Assembly: GCA_947165685.1 (NCBI GenBank)
Contig: CAMVBK010000001.1
Coordinates: 62,001 to 126,000 of the forward strand
Direction: 5' to 3'
Length of the DNA stretch: 64,000 nucleotides
Source: F23-D06 sp947165685
Lineage (GTDB): Bacteria > Bacteroidota > Bacteroidia > Bacteroidales > WCHB1-69
The notes under the pieces are model-generated. The model did not search any database, was not told the DNA's origin, and saw nothing but the letters and a program-made list of their open reading frames with translations. Every line of letters begins with the position of its first letter. The stretch's first letter is position 1. A program made the translations under genes and the position numbers. Positions 49,128-57,548 of this stretch are shown here, piece by piece.

Positions 49128-51503
49128 ATGAATATGATAATGAAAAAGATTGCAATCCAATTGGTTTTGATGATGCTGTGTGTTTCGCTTTCCGCGCAGA
49201 CCACCTATTTTGTCTCCAACAGCGGCAACGACAGCAACGACGGCCTTTCGTGGACCACGGCCAAGGCCACTATCGACGGGGCGATGGCATTAATAACCTC
49301 ACCTAACGACGACTCGGTGTTCGTGGCGACGGGCACCTACCCGGCCTGCACCATTAAGAACGGTACGCATGTGTACGGCGGCTTCGCGGGTACGGAAAAC
49401 CATCTCTATGAGCGGCAACCGCTCACTTACGGCATCGCCGCCGACAGTTCCTGTACTATTATTGATGCACAACACGACAACAACTATGCCGTACAAATCA
49501 ACAGCTACTTTCACTACAACGGCAGTTATCATTGCCGGGAAAACACTTTCGATGGTTTCTATGTGACAGGCGGCAATCAGTACGGCATCCGCGACGTGGC
49601 AAACAATACCCACACGATTTCGAATTGTACTATGACTGGAAATGCCTGCGGTTTGTATTTGGGAATGTCATATTCCAACTCATACTACAATGCCACGTTT
49701 CAAGTTTCGGACTGCAAGATTTATGGAAACACATTGAGCGGCGGTGTCCGGATGTACAGCGGCAGCCAAAGTTATGGGGCCACCTACGAGTTCAACAACT
49801 GTGAAATTACAGGAAACACGGGCAGTCAATGCGGTGGAATATGGTTCGATGCAAACTACACGACGCCATACAATACGGTCGTTGTCAAAAACTGTGACAT
49901 CACGAAAAACACCGCTTCGGGATTGGACGCCAAGGCTGGCGGCCTGCTGACGCAAGCCAACGATTTTCTTTATACTCCAACGAGAAACGAATGGCAGATT
50001 ATCAACTCGCGTATCATTGACAACACGGTTTACACTACCGCCACCATCGCCAGCACAAGCGGTAGCCGGCCATATATCGCCGGAGGTGTCAGCGTTTTCA
50101 CTCATCCCGCGCACATTATCGGCTGTGTGATTGCCAACAACAGCGCCATTTCTACCGAAGGCATTGATGTGACCGGCGGTGTGGTTACCTATTCGTACGC
50201 TACATCATCGGGAGGACCTTCCAGCGGAAACCCCGTAGGAAGGATGTATATGGCAAACTGCGTGGTTGCCAACAATCTGGCACAGACCAGCCATGCCGAC
50301 GGCACAGGTGGTATTCGCACCACTTCCGCCGCCACCGTCAAGAACACGGTGATTTACAGCAACAAACGGAACAGCGAGTTTTCACAGTTGAGCTACAGCG
50401 CAAACCATACATTCCCATACAGCTATTGCGCCGCCAATCACATAGACGCCGCCAACGACTTCTCCGCCGACAGTACTAATTTTGTCTTGGATACGGCCAC
50501 TCTGCCGCAGTTCGTGTCTCCTTCGTCCATGGTGGGTGCCTCCTCCATTGCCACGGATCTGTCAAACCTCAACGCAGACTGGCACGTGATGCCCAATTCG
50601 CCGTTGATTGACGCGGGCGACCCGAACACGGCATTCATCACCTACCTGCCCGCCACCGACATGGACGGCAACCCGCGCATCGGCAACAACCGTGCCGACA
50701 TCGGGGCTTACGAGCTTTCCAACACCACCTTCAACCAGAGCATCACGTGGAATCAGGACCTCACCGCCGACCTCTCCGACGGCACACTGACCCTTAACGC
50801 CACGGCCACCTCCGGACTTCCCGTAACATACACCTGTAACAACGAAGACATCGCCACTGTGAACGGCAATGTGCTTACGTTTCATGGTGCCGGCTATGCC
50901 ATTGTCACTGCCTCGCAGCCAGGCAATGCCACCTGGAACGCCGCTGCAGATGTCTCAAAGATTCTCACCGTGACAAGCAGCACTTCCGACCTGCAGCCGC
51001 AAAGCATCCTCTGGAATCAGGAGCTCACCTTCCCGCTGAGCGATGAGCCTGTAGTGCTGGCCGCAGCCGCCACCTCCGGACTGCCCGTGCAGTTCACAAG
51101 CAGCGACGAGAGTGTGGCTACGGTTAACGGCAGTATCTTGACGATGCACAGCGTGGGCTTGGCCATCATCACGGCCTCGCAGCCAGGCAACGACGAGTAT
51201 GCCCCCGCACAAAATGTGATGAAGATTCTCAATGTGACGGAACCGGTAGAGGTCGAAACGTACGATGCGTTGCAGGTGACGGTCTCGCCGAATCCGTCGA
51301 ATTCGATTTTCAAGGTGGATGGGGCGATGGAGAATGGGGATTTCCATGTCTGCGACATGTATGGCAAGGATGTTATGTCTGGTCGCTTGGATAACAGCAA
51401 TGCGGTCGTTGACATGTCAGCGTTCCCTGCCGGGATGTATTTCCTTCGTTTGCGCTTTTCCGACGGACAGACCGTGACGGTGAAGCTCATGAAGGCTGAG
51501 TAG
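49128..51503 (+). CDS. T9SS-secreted right-handed beta-helix protein with Ig-like repeats
   Basis: This 791-residue protein (ATG 49140 is an equally good start) has a signal peptide ending SLSAQ near residue 24. It opens with TYFVSNSGNDSNDGLSWTTAKATIDGAM and VFVATGTY...GTHVYGGFAGTE, the hallmark of pectate-lyase-like parallel beta-helix cell-surface proteins (to about residue 540). Two tandem bacterial Ig-like domains follow (about 545-630 and 631-715), each with ATSGLPV, E-(D/S)-I/V-ATVNG-(N/S) and ITASQPGN. The C-terminal 65 residues, from VSPNPSNSIFKVDG to AGMYFLRLRFSDGQTVTVKLMKAE, are a type A T9SS sorting domain. It should be exported by T9SS and surface-anchored. Its leader has been split by the IS. 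Confidence 0.88.
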   Translation: MNMIMKKIAIQLVLMMLCVSLSAQTTYFVSNSGNDSNDGLSWTTAKATIDGAMALITSPNDDSVFVATGTYPACTIKNGTHVYGGFAGTENHLYERQPLTYGIAADSSCTIIDAQHDNNYAVQINSYFHYNGSYHCRENTFDGFYVTGGNQYGIRDVANNTHTISNCTMTGNACGLYLGMSYSNSYYNATFQVSDCKIYGNTLSGGVRMYSGSQSYGATYEFNNCEITGNTGSQCGGIWFDANYTTPYNTVVVKNCDITKNTASGLDAKAGGLLTQANDFLYTPTRNEWQIINSRIIDNTVYTTATIASTSGSRPYIAGGVSVFTHPAHIIGCVIANNSAISTEGIDVTGGVVTYSYATSSGGPSSGNPVGRMYMANCVVANNLAQTSHADGTGGIRTTSAATVKNTVIYSNKRNSEFSQLSYSANHTFPYSYCAANHIDAANDFSADSTNFVLDTATLPQFVSPSSMVGASSIATDLSNLNADWHVMPNSPLIDAGDPNTAFITYLPATDMDGNPRIGNNRADIGAYELSNTTFNQSITWNQDLTADLSDGTLTLNATATSGLPVTYTCNNEDIATVNGNVLTFHGAGYAIVTASQPGNATWNAAADVSKILTVTSSTSDLQPQSILWNQELTFPLSDEPVVLAAAATSGLPVQFTSSDESVATVNGSILTMHSVGLAIITASQPGNDEYAPAQNVMKILNVTEPVEVETYDALQVTVSPNPSNSIFKVDGAMENGDFHVCDMYGKDVMSGRLDNSNAVVDMSAFPAGMYFLRLRFSDGQTVTVKLMKAE

Positions 51504-52143
51504 CCGATTGTGTGGTTCGATAGGTGAATCGGTCGAACTTTCTGAATTCCAACTTAGAAAGCCGTTCCATACTACGTTCTACATTTTCTTCGGTGTTGAA
51601 TACCGGGATGATTGGGGTGCGCAGAATGACGTGCTCGCGGTCGTAGTTTGTGGCAAGCCACTTCAGGTTTTCCCACACTTGTGCGTTCGATTTTCCCGTG
51701 TAGGCGGTGTAAATCCTGTCGTCAGCGTCCTTGATGTCGATGATGAAGTCGTTGGTGATGGATGCGATTGTTTGCAGGGAAGTTAGTGGTACGTTCAGCG
51801 AGGTCTCCACGGTGATTTTCCAGCGTTCGGCGCAGAGGGCGTGGAATTGGCGGATGAACTTGGGGCGGAGCAGCGGTTCGCCGCCGCCGAAGCAAACGCC
51901 GCCGCCTGTGGCCACAAAGTAGAGGTCGTCGATGCGTAGCTGCTGGTAGAGGCTTTCCGGCGTGAAGCGACGGACAGGGGCATCGGCATTTAGGCAAGCG
52001 GGGTTAAGACAGTAGTGGCACCGCAACGGACAGCCGTGGAAGGCCGCCAACGTGGTCACACCCTCGCCATCCACCCCGATACGGTGGCGGCTAATGCCGA
52101 TGAAGGGAGCCTCGTCAGTGTTTCGTGCCGTATTATCTGTCAT
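51487..52143 (-). CDS. small radical SAM protein, PflA/activase-like
   Basis: This 218-residue radical SAM protein has a cluster motif C-x3-C-x2-C in FHGCPLRCHYCLNPACL near 37-53, the SAM-binding GGGVCFGGGEPLL near 80-92, ETSLNVPL near 113 and DFIIDIKDADDRIYTAYTGK near 132-150. The layout follows glycyl-radical-enzyme activases such as PflA but without extra ferredoxin cysteines. Its start overlaps the stop of the C10 protease by four bases, so translation is coupled. Its 3' end overlaps the convergent cargo gene by 17 bases. The substrate is unknown; no glycyl radical enzyme is in the window. Confidence 0.82.
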   Translation of the reverse strand: MTDNTARNTDEAPFIGISRHRIGVDGEGVTTLAAFHGCPLRCHYCLNPACLNADAPVRRFTPESLYQQLRIDDLYFVATGGGVCFGGGEPLLRPKFIRQFHALCAERWKITVETSLNVPLTSLQTIASITNDFIIDIKDADDRIYTAYTGKSNAQVWENLKWLATNYDREHVILRTPIIPVFNTEENVERSMERLSKLEFRKFDRFTYRTTQSATQPS

Positions 52144-55022
52144 TCTTTATGTTTTCGTATAACTACCTTCTTTACAGTTCGGTTGCCAAGACGTACAAAA
52201 TAGAGACCAGAAGAGCTTACTTCGAACACATTGCGGCTGTGGAGGTCTTGCGTTTTGCAGGCGATGATTCTGCCAGTGAGGTCGATAATTTCTACGTTGA
52301 TTCCCTCAGCGTTCTCCACCACAATCTGGCGGTCGTGGCTATAAACGTGAACTTGTGGGAATGCCAGGTCGTCAATTCCGATGGTGGACTGGAATTCAGC
52401 GATAAAGGTGATGTCGTTGAGAACGATAATGTCTCTCGGATTGTTTGTGTCCCCGTCGTTCCATTGGGTGAAAATGTGGTTTTGGCGGGGGATTGCCTCA
52501 ATTCGGACCTCAGTGCCGAAGTCGTAGGTGCCTCCGCCTGTTGCGTAGCCCATGTTGTTGTCGGCAGACAAAACCGTGACGCTGTACTGTTGCGGAGGCT
52601 CGACGGTATTGGACAGCAGGATTCGTATCATCCAGGTGAGGTCGAAGCCAAAGTCCCTGGCCGACCCCCAGTAGGAGCCGTTAGAGGACAGCCAGGAGCC
52701 GTCGGGGTTGCCGGCGTAGTGGCTGCCCGTGGCGGGGTGCGCTACACCGTTGGTGCTGAAGGTGACCCATAGGGGCTGGGTATGGTCAATGAAGACGGCA
52801 GTGTCCAGTTCGATTTCCCGCCAGTCGCCGGATCCGTAAAGCTGGCAAGTCTGCGAAACAATTATGTTTTCCGGCGATGAGGTGCCGCCTTGGTGGATGC
52901 GCAGTTCATAGTTGCCGGGCTCGTTGTCCCAAAGGCGGATGGCGGTGATGGAGTCGTAGGGAGAAAGGGTTCCCGAGGGGAATCGGACACCCCAATAGAC
53001 GGTGGTGCCAGCGCCGATGCTGTTGGCCATCTCTCCGTTGTCGTAATGACGCTCGTAGTCGCCGAGGTTGTCGAACAGGGCGGTGTAGAGGATGTTGGCG
53101 GTCACCGTGACGGGGCGTGGGTTTTGGGTATTGCCGTCGCTCCAGCCGGTGAATCGGTAGCCGCTGTTGGCCGTTGCTTGTAACGTGGTGCTTGTCCCGT
53201 CCTCAAACACGCCGCCGCCGGTGGCAGATCCCATTACGCTGCTGTTGGAGACCACGGTGACGGTGAACGGACCTTGCGGCTGTGTGGTGTCGCAGGGTTG
53301 CGCAACCGTGTAGATACCGGATGGATTGTTGGCGATGTTGAGCAGTGTGTCGCCGCTGTTGTTATAGAGGATGAAAGCACATTCTTGATCGTAAGATCCT
53401 GTATTCCAAGTTATAAGTAGCTCTGATGGACATACGTCAAACGTTTGGGCTGTGGAACCTTCCGTGCAAGTGAAGGTGCCATACGTATAGCCGCTTGCCG
53501 AGCTGACGGAAAGAGAAGCTCCGTTCCAGCCGTCGCCGTAGGTGTCGTTCATCTGTAGGGTGACGGTGCATTGGTCAGAAACGGCGCATTCATTCTGGAC
53601 CACTTGAATGGATGCGGTCTGCGTGCCTTGGGTGATAGTGATGACCGCTGTCCGGATGCCGCCTGTGTTGTTAGGGGCGGCTGTGGCCGTCACGGTGACA
53701 GAGCCTGTTGACGGGTTGCCAGAGGTAGGGGTGATGGTCAGCCAGGGTTCATTGCAGGATGCCAGCCAATTCGATGCGTTGGCGTTGTTCGGCGTGATAA
53801 GGAAGGAGGTGCTTCCGCCTTCTTGTTCGAATGTGAGCGAATGGGGATAGCAGGTGAGCAGGCCGTTGGGCTCAATGCCCACGATGACGGCGATGTTGCT
53901 GCTGAAATTGTAGCCGTTATTGCCGCCGGTGCCGCCCGCGCCCGGGTTCAGGGCATTGTGGGCGAAGTAGCCGTCCATGTAGCCGCTCCAACCCCAGTTG
54001 ATGTGGAACATTCCATTGTTGTCGTAGCCGTCACACACGAAAGCGTGCCCGCCGCCATCGCCGTCGCCGCGTTCCAGCACCGGCCGGCCAGCGTCGATTT
54101 CGGTGGTGAGGGTGGAGATCCAGTTGGCATCTGATGTCTGGCTTTTGTAAACCCCGTGTAGGGAACCCTTATAGCGGAAGTAGTTCTTCAATGCGTTCTC
54201 GCCGCAGGCCAGGAACGGAAACCCGTACGAATTGAGGGTGGCGGCGCTGCCGTTGATGCCATATTGCATCTCCACGGCCACCCCGATGTGGTAGATCAGG
54301 GTCGCCACGGCGTTTACCTGCGTGGCGGTGCTGCCGAAGTTCAGTGTATTTGGCATATTGGCCCAGTCGTAGGTGGTGGAGCCGAAATCGGCAGACAGCG
54401 GTCCGAAGGTCGCGTCCGTATAGTTGTGCGAGCCGTTGCCGGTGACCGGCCAGTTCCAGTATTTCATCAGCTGTGCGACGGAGGTGGCCACGCATCCCGC
54501 CACGGCATGGGTGCCGGCTGAGTCGGGACAAAGATTGTTGTAGTAAGGACTTTGGTCCCAGGTAGTGGTTAATAGCGGTGCGACTGACGTGGTAGCGAGT
54601 GCGGCATAGTTTCCTTGCAAAAGTGAGCTCCAAAGTTGCTCGATAGTTTCTGTAGCGGGTGTTTGTTGGCTTTTGTGGAAGGCGATTTCCCGTTCGTACT
54701 CTTGCAGGAAAAAGAGGATGTGGTCGGGTAGGGGAGTTCTGGCTTCGTTGGTGGTGGAGTATCCTAAAACGGGCTGGACACAGTTGTCGGCCGCGATGAT
54801 GACAAATCCTTTCCCTTCCGTGTTTTTGAAAAGGTAGAACTCGTGAAAGTCTGTGTCTGGGGTGATGTCAGCCCATCGTGCGGATAATCCTGGGGCGACT
54901 GAGGTCCAGAAATTTGTAGCAATTTGTTGTGCAGTGGCGCGGTCAACGGGCGAAGCGAATGTCGTGAAATTGAAGATGAACAAGTATGTCCCTAAAAACA
55001 GTAATGTGCGTGCTATTTTCAT
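52140..55022 (-). CDS. C10-family (streptopain-like) cysteine protease, T9SS cargo
   Basis: This 960-residue multidomain secreted protein starts at ATG 55022 with a signal peptide ending TTFAS and a Spi-like propeptide. The catalytic domain has Cys177 in THAVAGCVATSVAQLMKYW, His326 in GGGHAFVCDGYD and NWGWSGYMDGYF at 342-353. Downstream are a BACON-like Ig domain (about 425-500), and a module with MNDTYGDGWNGASLSV. Two GGG-type repeats share the plan ATGGGxxxxGTxxxxxAxxxxxxxFxxWxDG. A jelly-roll-like domain between them contains WYG-type strands and YAGNPDGSWLSSNGSYW. The T9SS sorting domain ends in SSSGLYFVRLGNRTVKKVVIRKHKE. The architecture resembles Prevotella interpain-type and Porphyromonas surface proteases. 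It is coupled to the radical SAM gene. Confidence 0.9.
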   Translation of the reverse strand: MKIARTLLFLGTYLFIFNFTTFASPVDRATAQQIATNFWTSVAPGLSARWADITPDTDFHEFYLFKNTEGKGFVIIAADNCVQPVLGYSTTNEARTPLPDHILFFLQEYEREIAFHKSQQTPATETIEQLWSSLLQGNYAALATTSVAPLLTTTWDQSPYYNNLCPDSAGTHAVAGCVATSVAQLMKYWNWPVTGNGSHNYTDATFGPLSADFGSTTYDWANMPNTLNFGSTATQVNAVATLIYHIGVAVEMQYGINGSAATLNSYGFPFLACGENALKNYFRYKGSLHGVYKSQTSDANWISTLTTEIDAGRPVLERGDGDGGGHAFVCDGYDNNGMFHINWGWSGYMDGYFAHNALNPGAGGTGGNNGYNFSSNIAVIVGIEPNGLLTCYPHSLTFEQEGGSTSFLITPNNANASNWLASCNEPWLTITPTSGNPSTGSVTVTATAAPNNTGGIRTAVITITQGTQTASIQVVQNECAVSDQCTVTLQMNDTYGDGWNGASLSVSSASGYTYGTFTCTEGSTAQTFDVCPSELLITWNTGSYDQECAFILYNNSGDTLLNIANNPSGIYTVAQPCDTTQPQGPFTVTVVSNSSVMGSATGGGVFEDGTSTTLQATANSGYRFTGWSDGNTQNPRPVTVTANILYTALFDNLGDYERHYDNGEMANSIGAGTTVYWGVRFPSGTLSPYDSITAIRLWDNEPGNYELRIHQGGTSSPENIIVSQTCQLYGSGDWREIELDTAVFIDHTQPLWVTFSTNGVAHPATGSHYAGNPDGSWLSSNGSYWGSARDFGFDLTWMIRILLSNTVEPPQQYSVTVLSADNNMGYATGGGTYDFGTEVRIEAIPRQNHIFTQWNDGDTNNPRDIIVLNDITFIAEFQSTIGIDDLAFPQVHVYSHDRQIVVENAEGINVEIIDLTGRIIACKTQDLHSRNVFEVSSSGLYFVRLGNRTVKKVVIRKHKE

Positions 55023-55045
55023 ATAAAAGATGTTTAAAAACGGCG

Positions 55046-55078
55046 CAAAGGTACATAAATTTTGTATAGAAAAACAAA
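55046..55078 (-). promoter_or_regulatory. promoter of the C10 protease: TTTG and TACCTTTG
   Basis: On the minus strand TTTG (55078-55075), 21 bases, then TACCTTTG (55053-55046), 24 bases before the ATG. Confidence 0.6.
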
Positions 55079-55127
55079 ATTGCTTAATATTTTTCAAAAA
55101 GCAGTTGTTTTAATTTCTGGTTCCGTT

Positions 55128-56240
55128 CTAATCTTCCGTCAATGTTTCCAAAAACGCCTTCAAATCGGCAATCTCACTGGGGGTAAGGCGTACGCCGCCA
55201 TCGTTGACGTGGTGCATTAATGGGCTGATGGTCGGGGAATTCTGCACTTCGGAATTGTAAAAGGCCAGCACTTCGTCTAAGGTTTTGAAGCGGCCGTCGT
55301 GCATGTAGGGCGCAGATTTGGTGACGTTCCGCAGCGACGGGGCGCGGTAAGCACCTTTGTCGTGCGGGTCACCCGTAACGTTGGCGCGGTCGTGATTATC
55401 TGTCGGCTGTGCATACAACCCGTTGTTATAGAAGAGGTTCGTGGTGAAGAGCGGGCTTCCGCCGCTGCCATGACAGTGGAAACAGTCGGCACCCTCTTCG
55501 GTGGTGAAGAGAACATAGCCGTGCAGCTCCTGGGCGGTGAGTTGCTCCTCGCCGCGCAGGTAGCGGTCGAATTTGGTGTCGCCGGAAACGAGCGAGCGCA
55601 CGTACTGCGCGATGGCTTTTTGGATGCGTTCCATCGTGATTTCTTCAGTGCCAAAGGCTTTCTTGAACAGCGGAGGGTATTTGCCGTCGGCTTTGATGGC
55701 GGCCACGGCACCTGCCTCTGTGCCGCACATTTCGTCGTCCGCAGTGATGGCCATCAGCACGATGTCCTCGATGGTGCGTTGCTTCGGATTCGGGTTGTCC
55801 TTGGAAATCAGTCCGTTCCAAAAGTATCCCTCGTGGTTGAAGACGAGGTTGACCAGTGGCATGGCGTTGTGGATGGTGGGTTTCCCTGTGGTGCGGCCGC
55901 GCGGCTTCCCGTCGGGGAAACGCGGGTTGTCACTGCCGAGATCGTAGTTGCATTCGCGGCGGTGGCAGGTGGCGCACGACATCAGCAAGTCGGGCTCCGT
56001 GCCGGTGTAGCCACAGAGGTGCGGGTCGTGGAAGAGCAGCTCTCCGAGTTCCACCCCTTCCACCGTCATCGGGTTGTCGGCGGGGATGTTTAGCGCCGTC
56101 GGGAATCCCTTCGGAACCGGAATGTCGTAGGGGGTGGGCGGTTCGACGCGTTCGCGGCAGGCGGCGCTAAGGAACAGGAGGATGAGGAAAACGCAGAGAC
56201 ACTTTAATTTTGTGCGGATGCTTGGCTTTTGTCGAGGCAT
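55128..56240 (-). CDS. di-haem cytochrome c peroxidase (CcpA/MauG family) lipoprotein
   Basis: This 370-residue protein starts at ATG 56240, giving a lipoprotein signal with lipobox LSAAC (Cys28); an in-frame ATG at 56324 adds 28 atypical residues. Two haem c motifs are present: C89-ATC-H93 (SCATCHRR) and C253-FHC-H257 (DCFHCHGS). Family segments include ELLFHDPHL, TTGKPTIHNAMPLVNLVFN, FWNGL and KGAYRAPSLRNVTKSAPYMHDGRFKTLDEVLAFYN. It reduces hydrogen peroxide in the periplasm using electrons from the quinol/cytochrome pool. That indicates some exposure to oxidants in an otherwise fermentative organism. Confidence 0.92.
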   Translation of the reverse strand: MPRQKPSIRTKLKCLCVFLILLFLSAACRERVEPPTPYDIPVPKGFPTALNIPADNPMTVEGVELGELLFHDPHLCGYTGTEPDLLMSCATCHRRECNYDLGSDNPRFPDGKPRGRTTGKPTIHNAMPLVNLVFNHEGYFWNGLISKDNPNPKQRTIEDIVLMAITADDEMCGTEAGAVAAIKADGKYPPLFKKAFGTEEITMERIQKAIAQYVRSLVSGDTKFDRYLRGEEQLTAQELHGYVLFTTEEGADCFHCHGSGGSPLFTTNLFYNNGLYAQPTDNHDRANVTGDPHDKGAYRAPSLRNVTKSAPYMHDGRFKTLDEVLAFYNSEVQNSPTISPLMHHVNDGGVRLTPSEIADLKAFLETLTED

Positions 56241-56348
56241 GGATGCTTTTCCCGCTGTGGTTTCAGTCTTGGCCACGCTCAAATCCAGATGGATGACAGG
56301 GTGTCGGCTTGTCGCGGTATTCATCGTTCTTGGTTTTAAATGCCGCCG

Positions 56349-56356
56349 CAAAAATA
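56349..56356 (-). promoter_or_regulatory. -7 promoter element TATTTTTG for the cytochrome c peroxidase
   Basis: Perfect TAnnTTTG on the minus strand, 108 bases before the chosen start and 24 before the alternative start at 56324. Confidence 0.5.
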
Positions 56357-56401
56357 ATGAAATTTTCCGCATTATACCGCTCACACTATTTTGTTTTTTC
56401 C

Positions 56402-56409
56402 TATTTTTG
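56402..56409 (+). promoter_or_regulatory. -7 promoter element TATTTTTG for the DUF3667 gene
   Basis: Perfect TAnnTTTG only nine bases before the ATG at 56419. It implies a nearly leaderless transcript, or use of the next ATG at 56434. Confidence 0.5.
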
Positions 56410-56418
56410 CGCCGTATT

Positions 56419-57426
56419 ATGAAAAGGGAAAGGATGATTCGGAAAAAGGAACGGCTGCATCGTCTCCGCAAGCATCTGTCGCGAATGGACAATCGGGTGC
56501 GCCAATTCCAGGATTGGAGGCGTCAGCCCCATCAAGTGGCACCGATGTCGGACGAGGAACATGATTGCGCCACCTGCGGCACGCACTTCAGGGGAAACTA
56601 CTGTCCGCGTTGTGGGCAGGCATCGCGCATCGGACGTTTCTCCTTCAAGACGGGTGTACTCAACTTTATGGATGTCTGGGGATTGGGCAATCGCGGCATG
56701 TTCCGCACCATCCGCGATCTCATTCTACGTCCCGGTTACATGATCCGCGATTACCTCTCGGGCATGCAGATGGCCTACTTCCCGCCCTTCAAGATGTTCT
56801 TCCTACTCGCCGCGTTCTCCATCTTGGTCACCCACGGGTTCAATATCAAAGGGAAGGATCTCGAAAAGGATGAAGAAGAAAAGACGGAGACCGTGACGCA
56901 AGAGATGGTCACGCCGCCGCAGGAGGACACCGCCACGTACGACGAGACCGCTTCCACTCAGCAGGAAGCCGCCAAGCCGCAAAGCGACGAGGGAAAGTAC
57001 ACACGCTATGTGACGTTGGTTTTTCAAGAAATAGCCAGAAAAATGACTTGGTTCAGCCTGAAGTTTCCGAATATCTGGTCTTTGGTGCTGATGATGTTTG
57101 TGTCCGGATTCCTTTACCTGTTTTTCCGACGTTGTCCCAACATCCCCGACCTTCGCTATGCCGAGCTTTTCATCGCGCTGCTATATTCCGTCAACATGTA
57201 CTCCATCTACTCAATTGTGTTGAATTTCCTTGCACTGCCCCGTATAGCTGCGTTCACTTCCCTGCTCACGCTGATTCCGCTGAAGCAGTTTTCTGGCTAC
57301 AGTTGGTGGCGCACAACGCTCTACACCATATTGAGCTTTGTCATTATGTTTGCGTTGATTTTCCTAATCCTCTGTGCGTCCGTGTACCTTGCAGTGTATT
57401 TGGACGAGTTCAGGACGGGAGGGTGA
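56419..57426 (+). CDS. DUF3667 family membrane protein
   Basis: This 335-residue protein has a basic N-terminus, then a zinc-ribbon-like HDCATCGTHFRGNYCPRCGQASRIGRFSF (two C-x2-C pairs, about residues 49-67). GLGNRGMFRTIRDLILRPGYMIRDYLSGMQMAYFPPFKMFFLLAAFSIL follows and holds the diagnostic DUF3667 motif (RxPGxxIRxYLxGxRxxYxxPxxxFL). An acidic Thr/Glu-rich loop (about 140-190) and four further membrane helices complete it. Function is unknown. I recall the family as widespread in Bacteroidota. An ATG five codons downstream is an alternative start, given how close the promoter lies. Confidence 0.85.
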   Translation: MKRERMIRKKERLHRLRKHLSRMDNRVRQFQDWRRQPHQVAPMSDEEHDCATCGTHFRGNYCPRCGQASRIGRFSFKTGVLNFMDVWGLGNRGMFRTIRDLILRPGYMIRDYLSGMQMAYFPPFKMFFLLAAFSILVTHGFNIKGKDLEKDEEEKTETVTQEMVTPPQEDTATYDETASTQQEAAKPQSDEGKYTRYVTLVFQEIARKMTWFSLKFPNIWSLVLMMFVSGFLYLFFRRCPNIPDLRYAELFIALLYSVNMYSIYSIVLNFLALPRIAAFTSLLTLIPLKQFSGYSWWRTTLYTILSFVIMFALIFLILCASVYLAVYLDEFRTGG

Positions 57427-57548
57427 ACTTATCCCGAATTTCGGACGGTAAGTTAAGCTGAAAATCGAAAATGGACAACCACTGGCCAGATGCCAGCAGA
57501 TTCCGCGATTCGCGGTTGTTGTTTCAATGGCCAATGCCTGAGTTGGCA

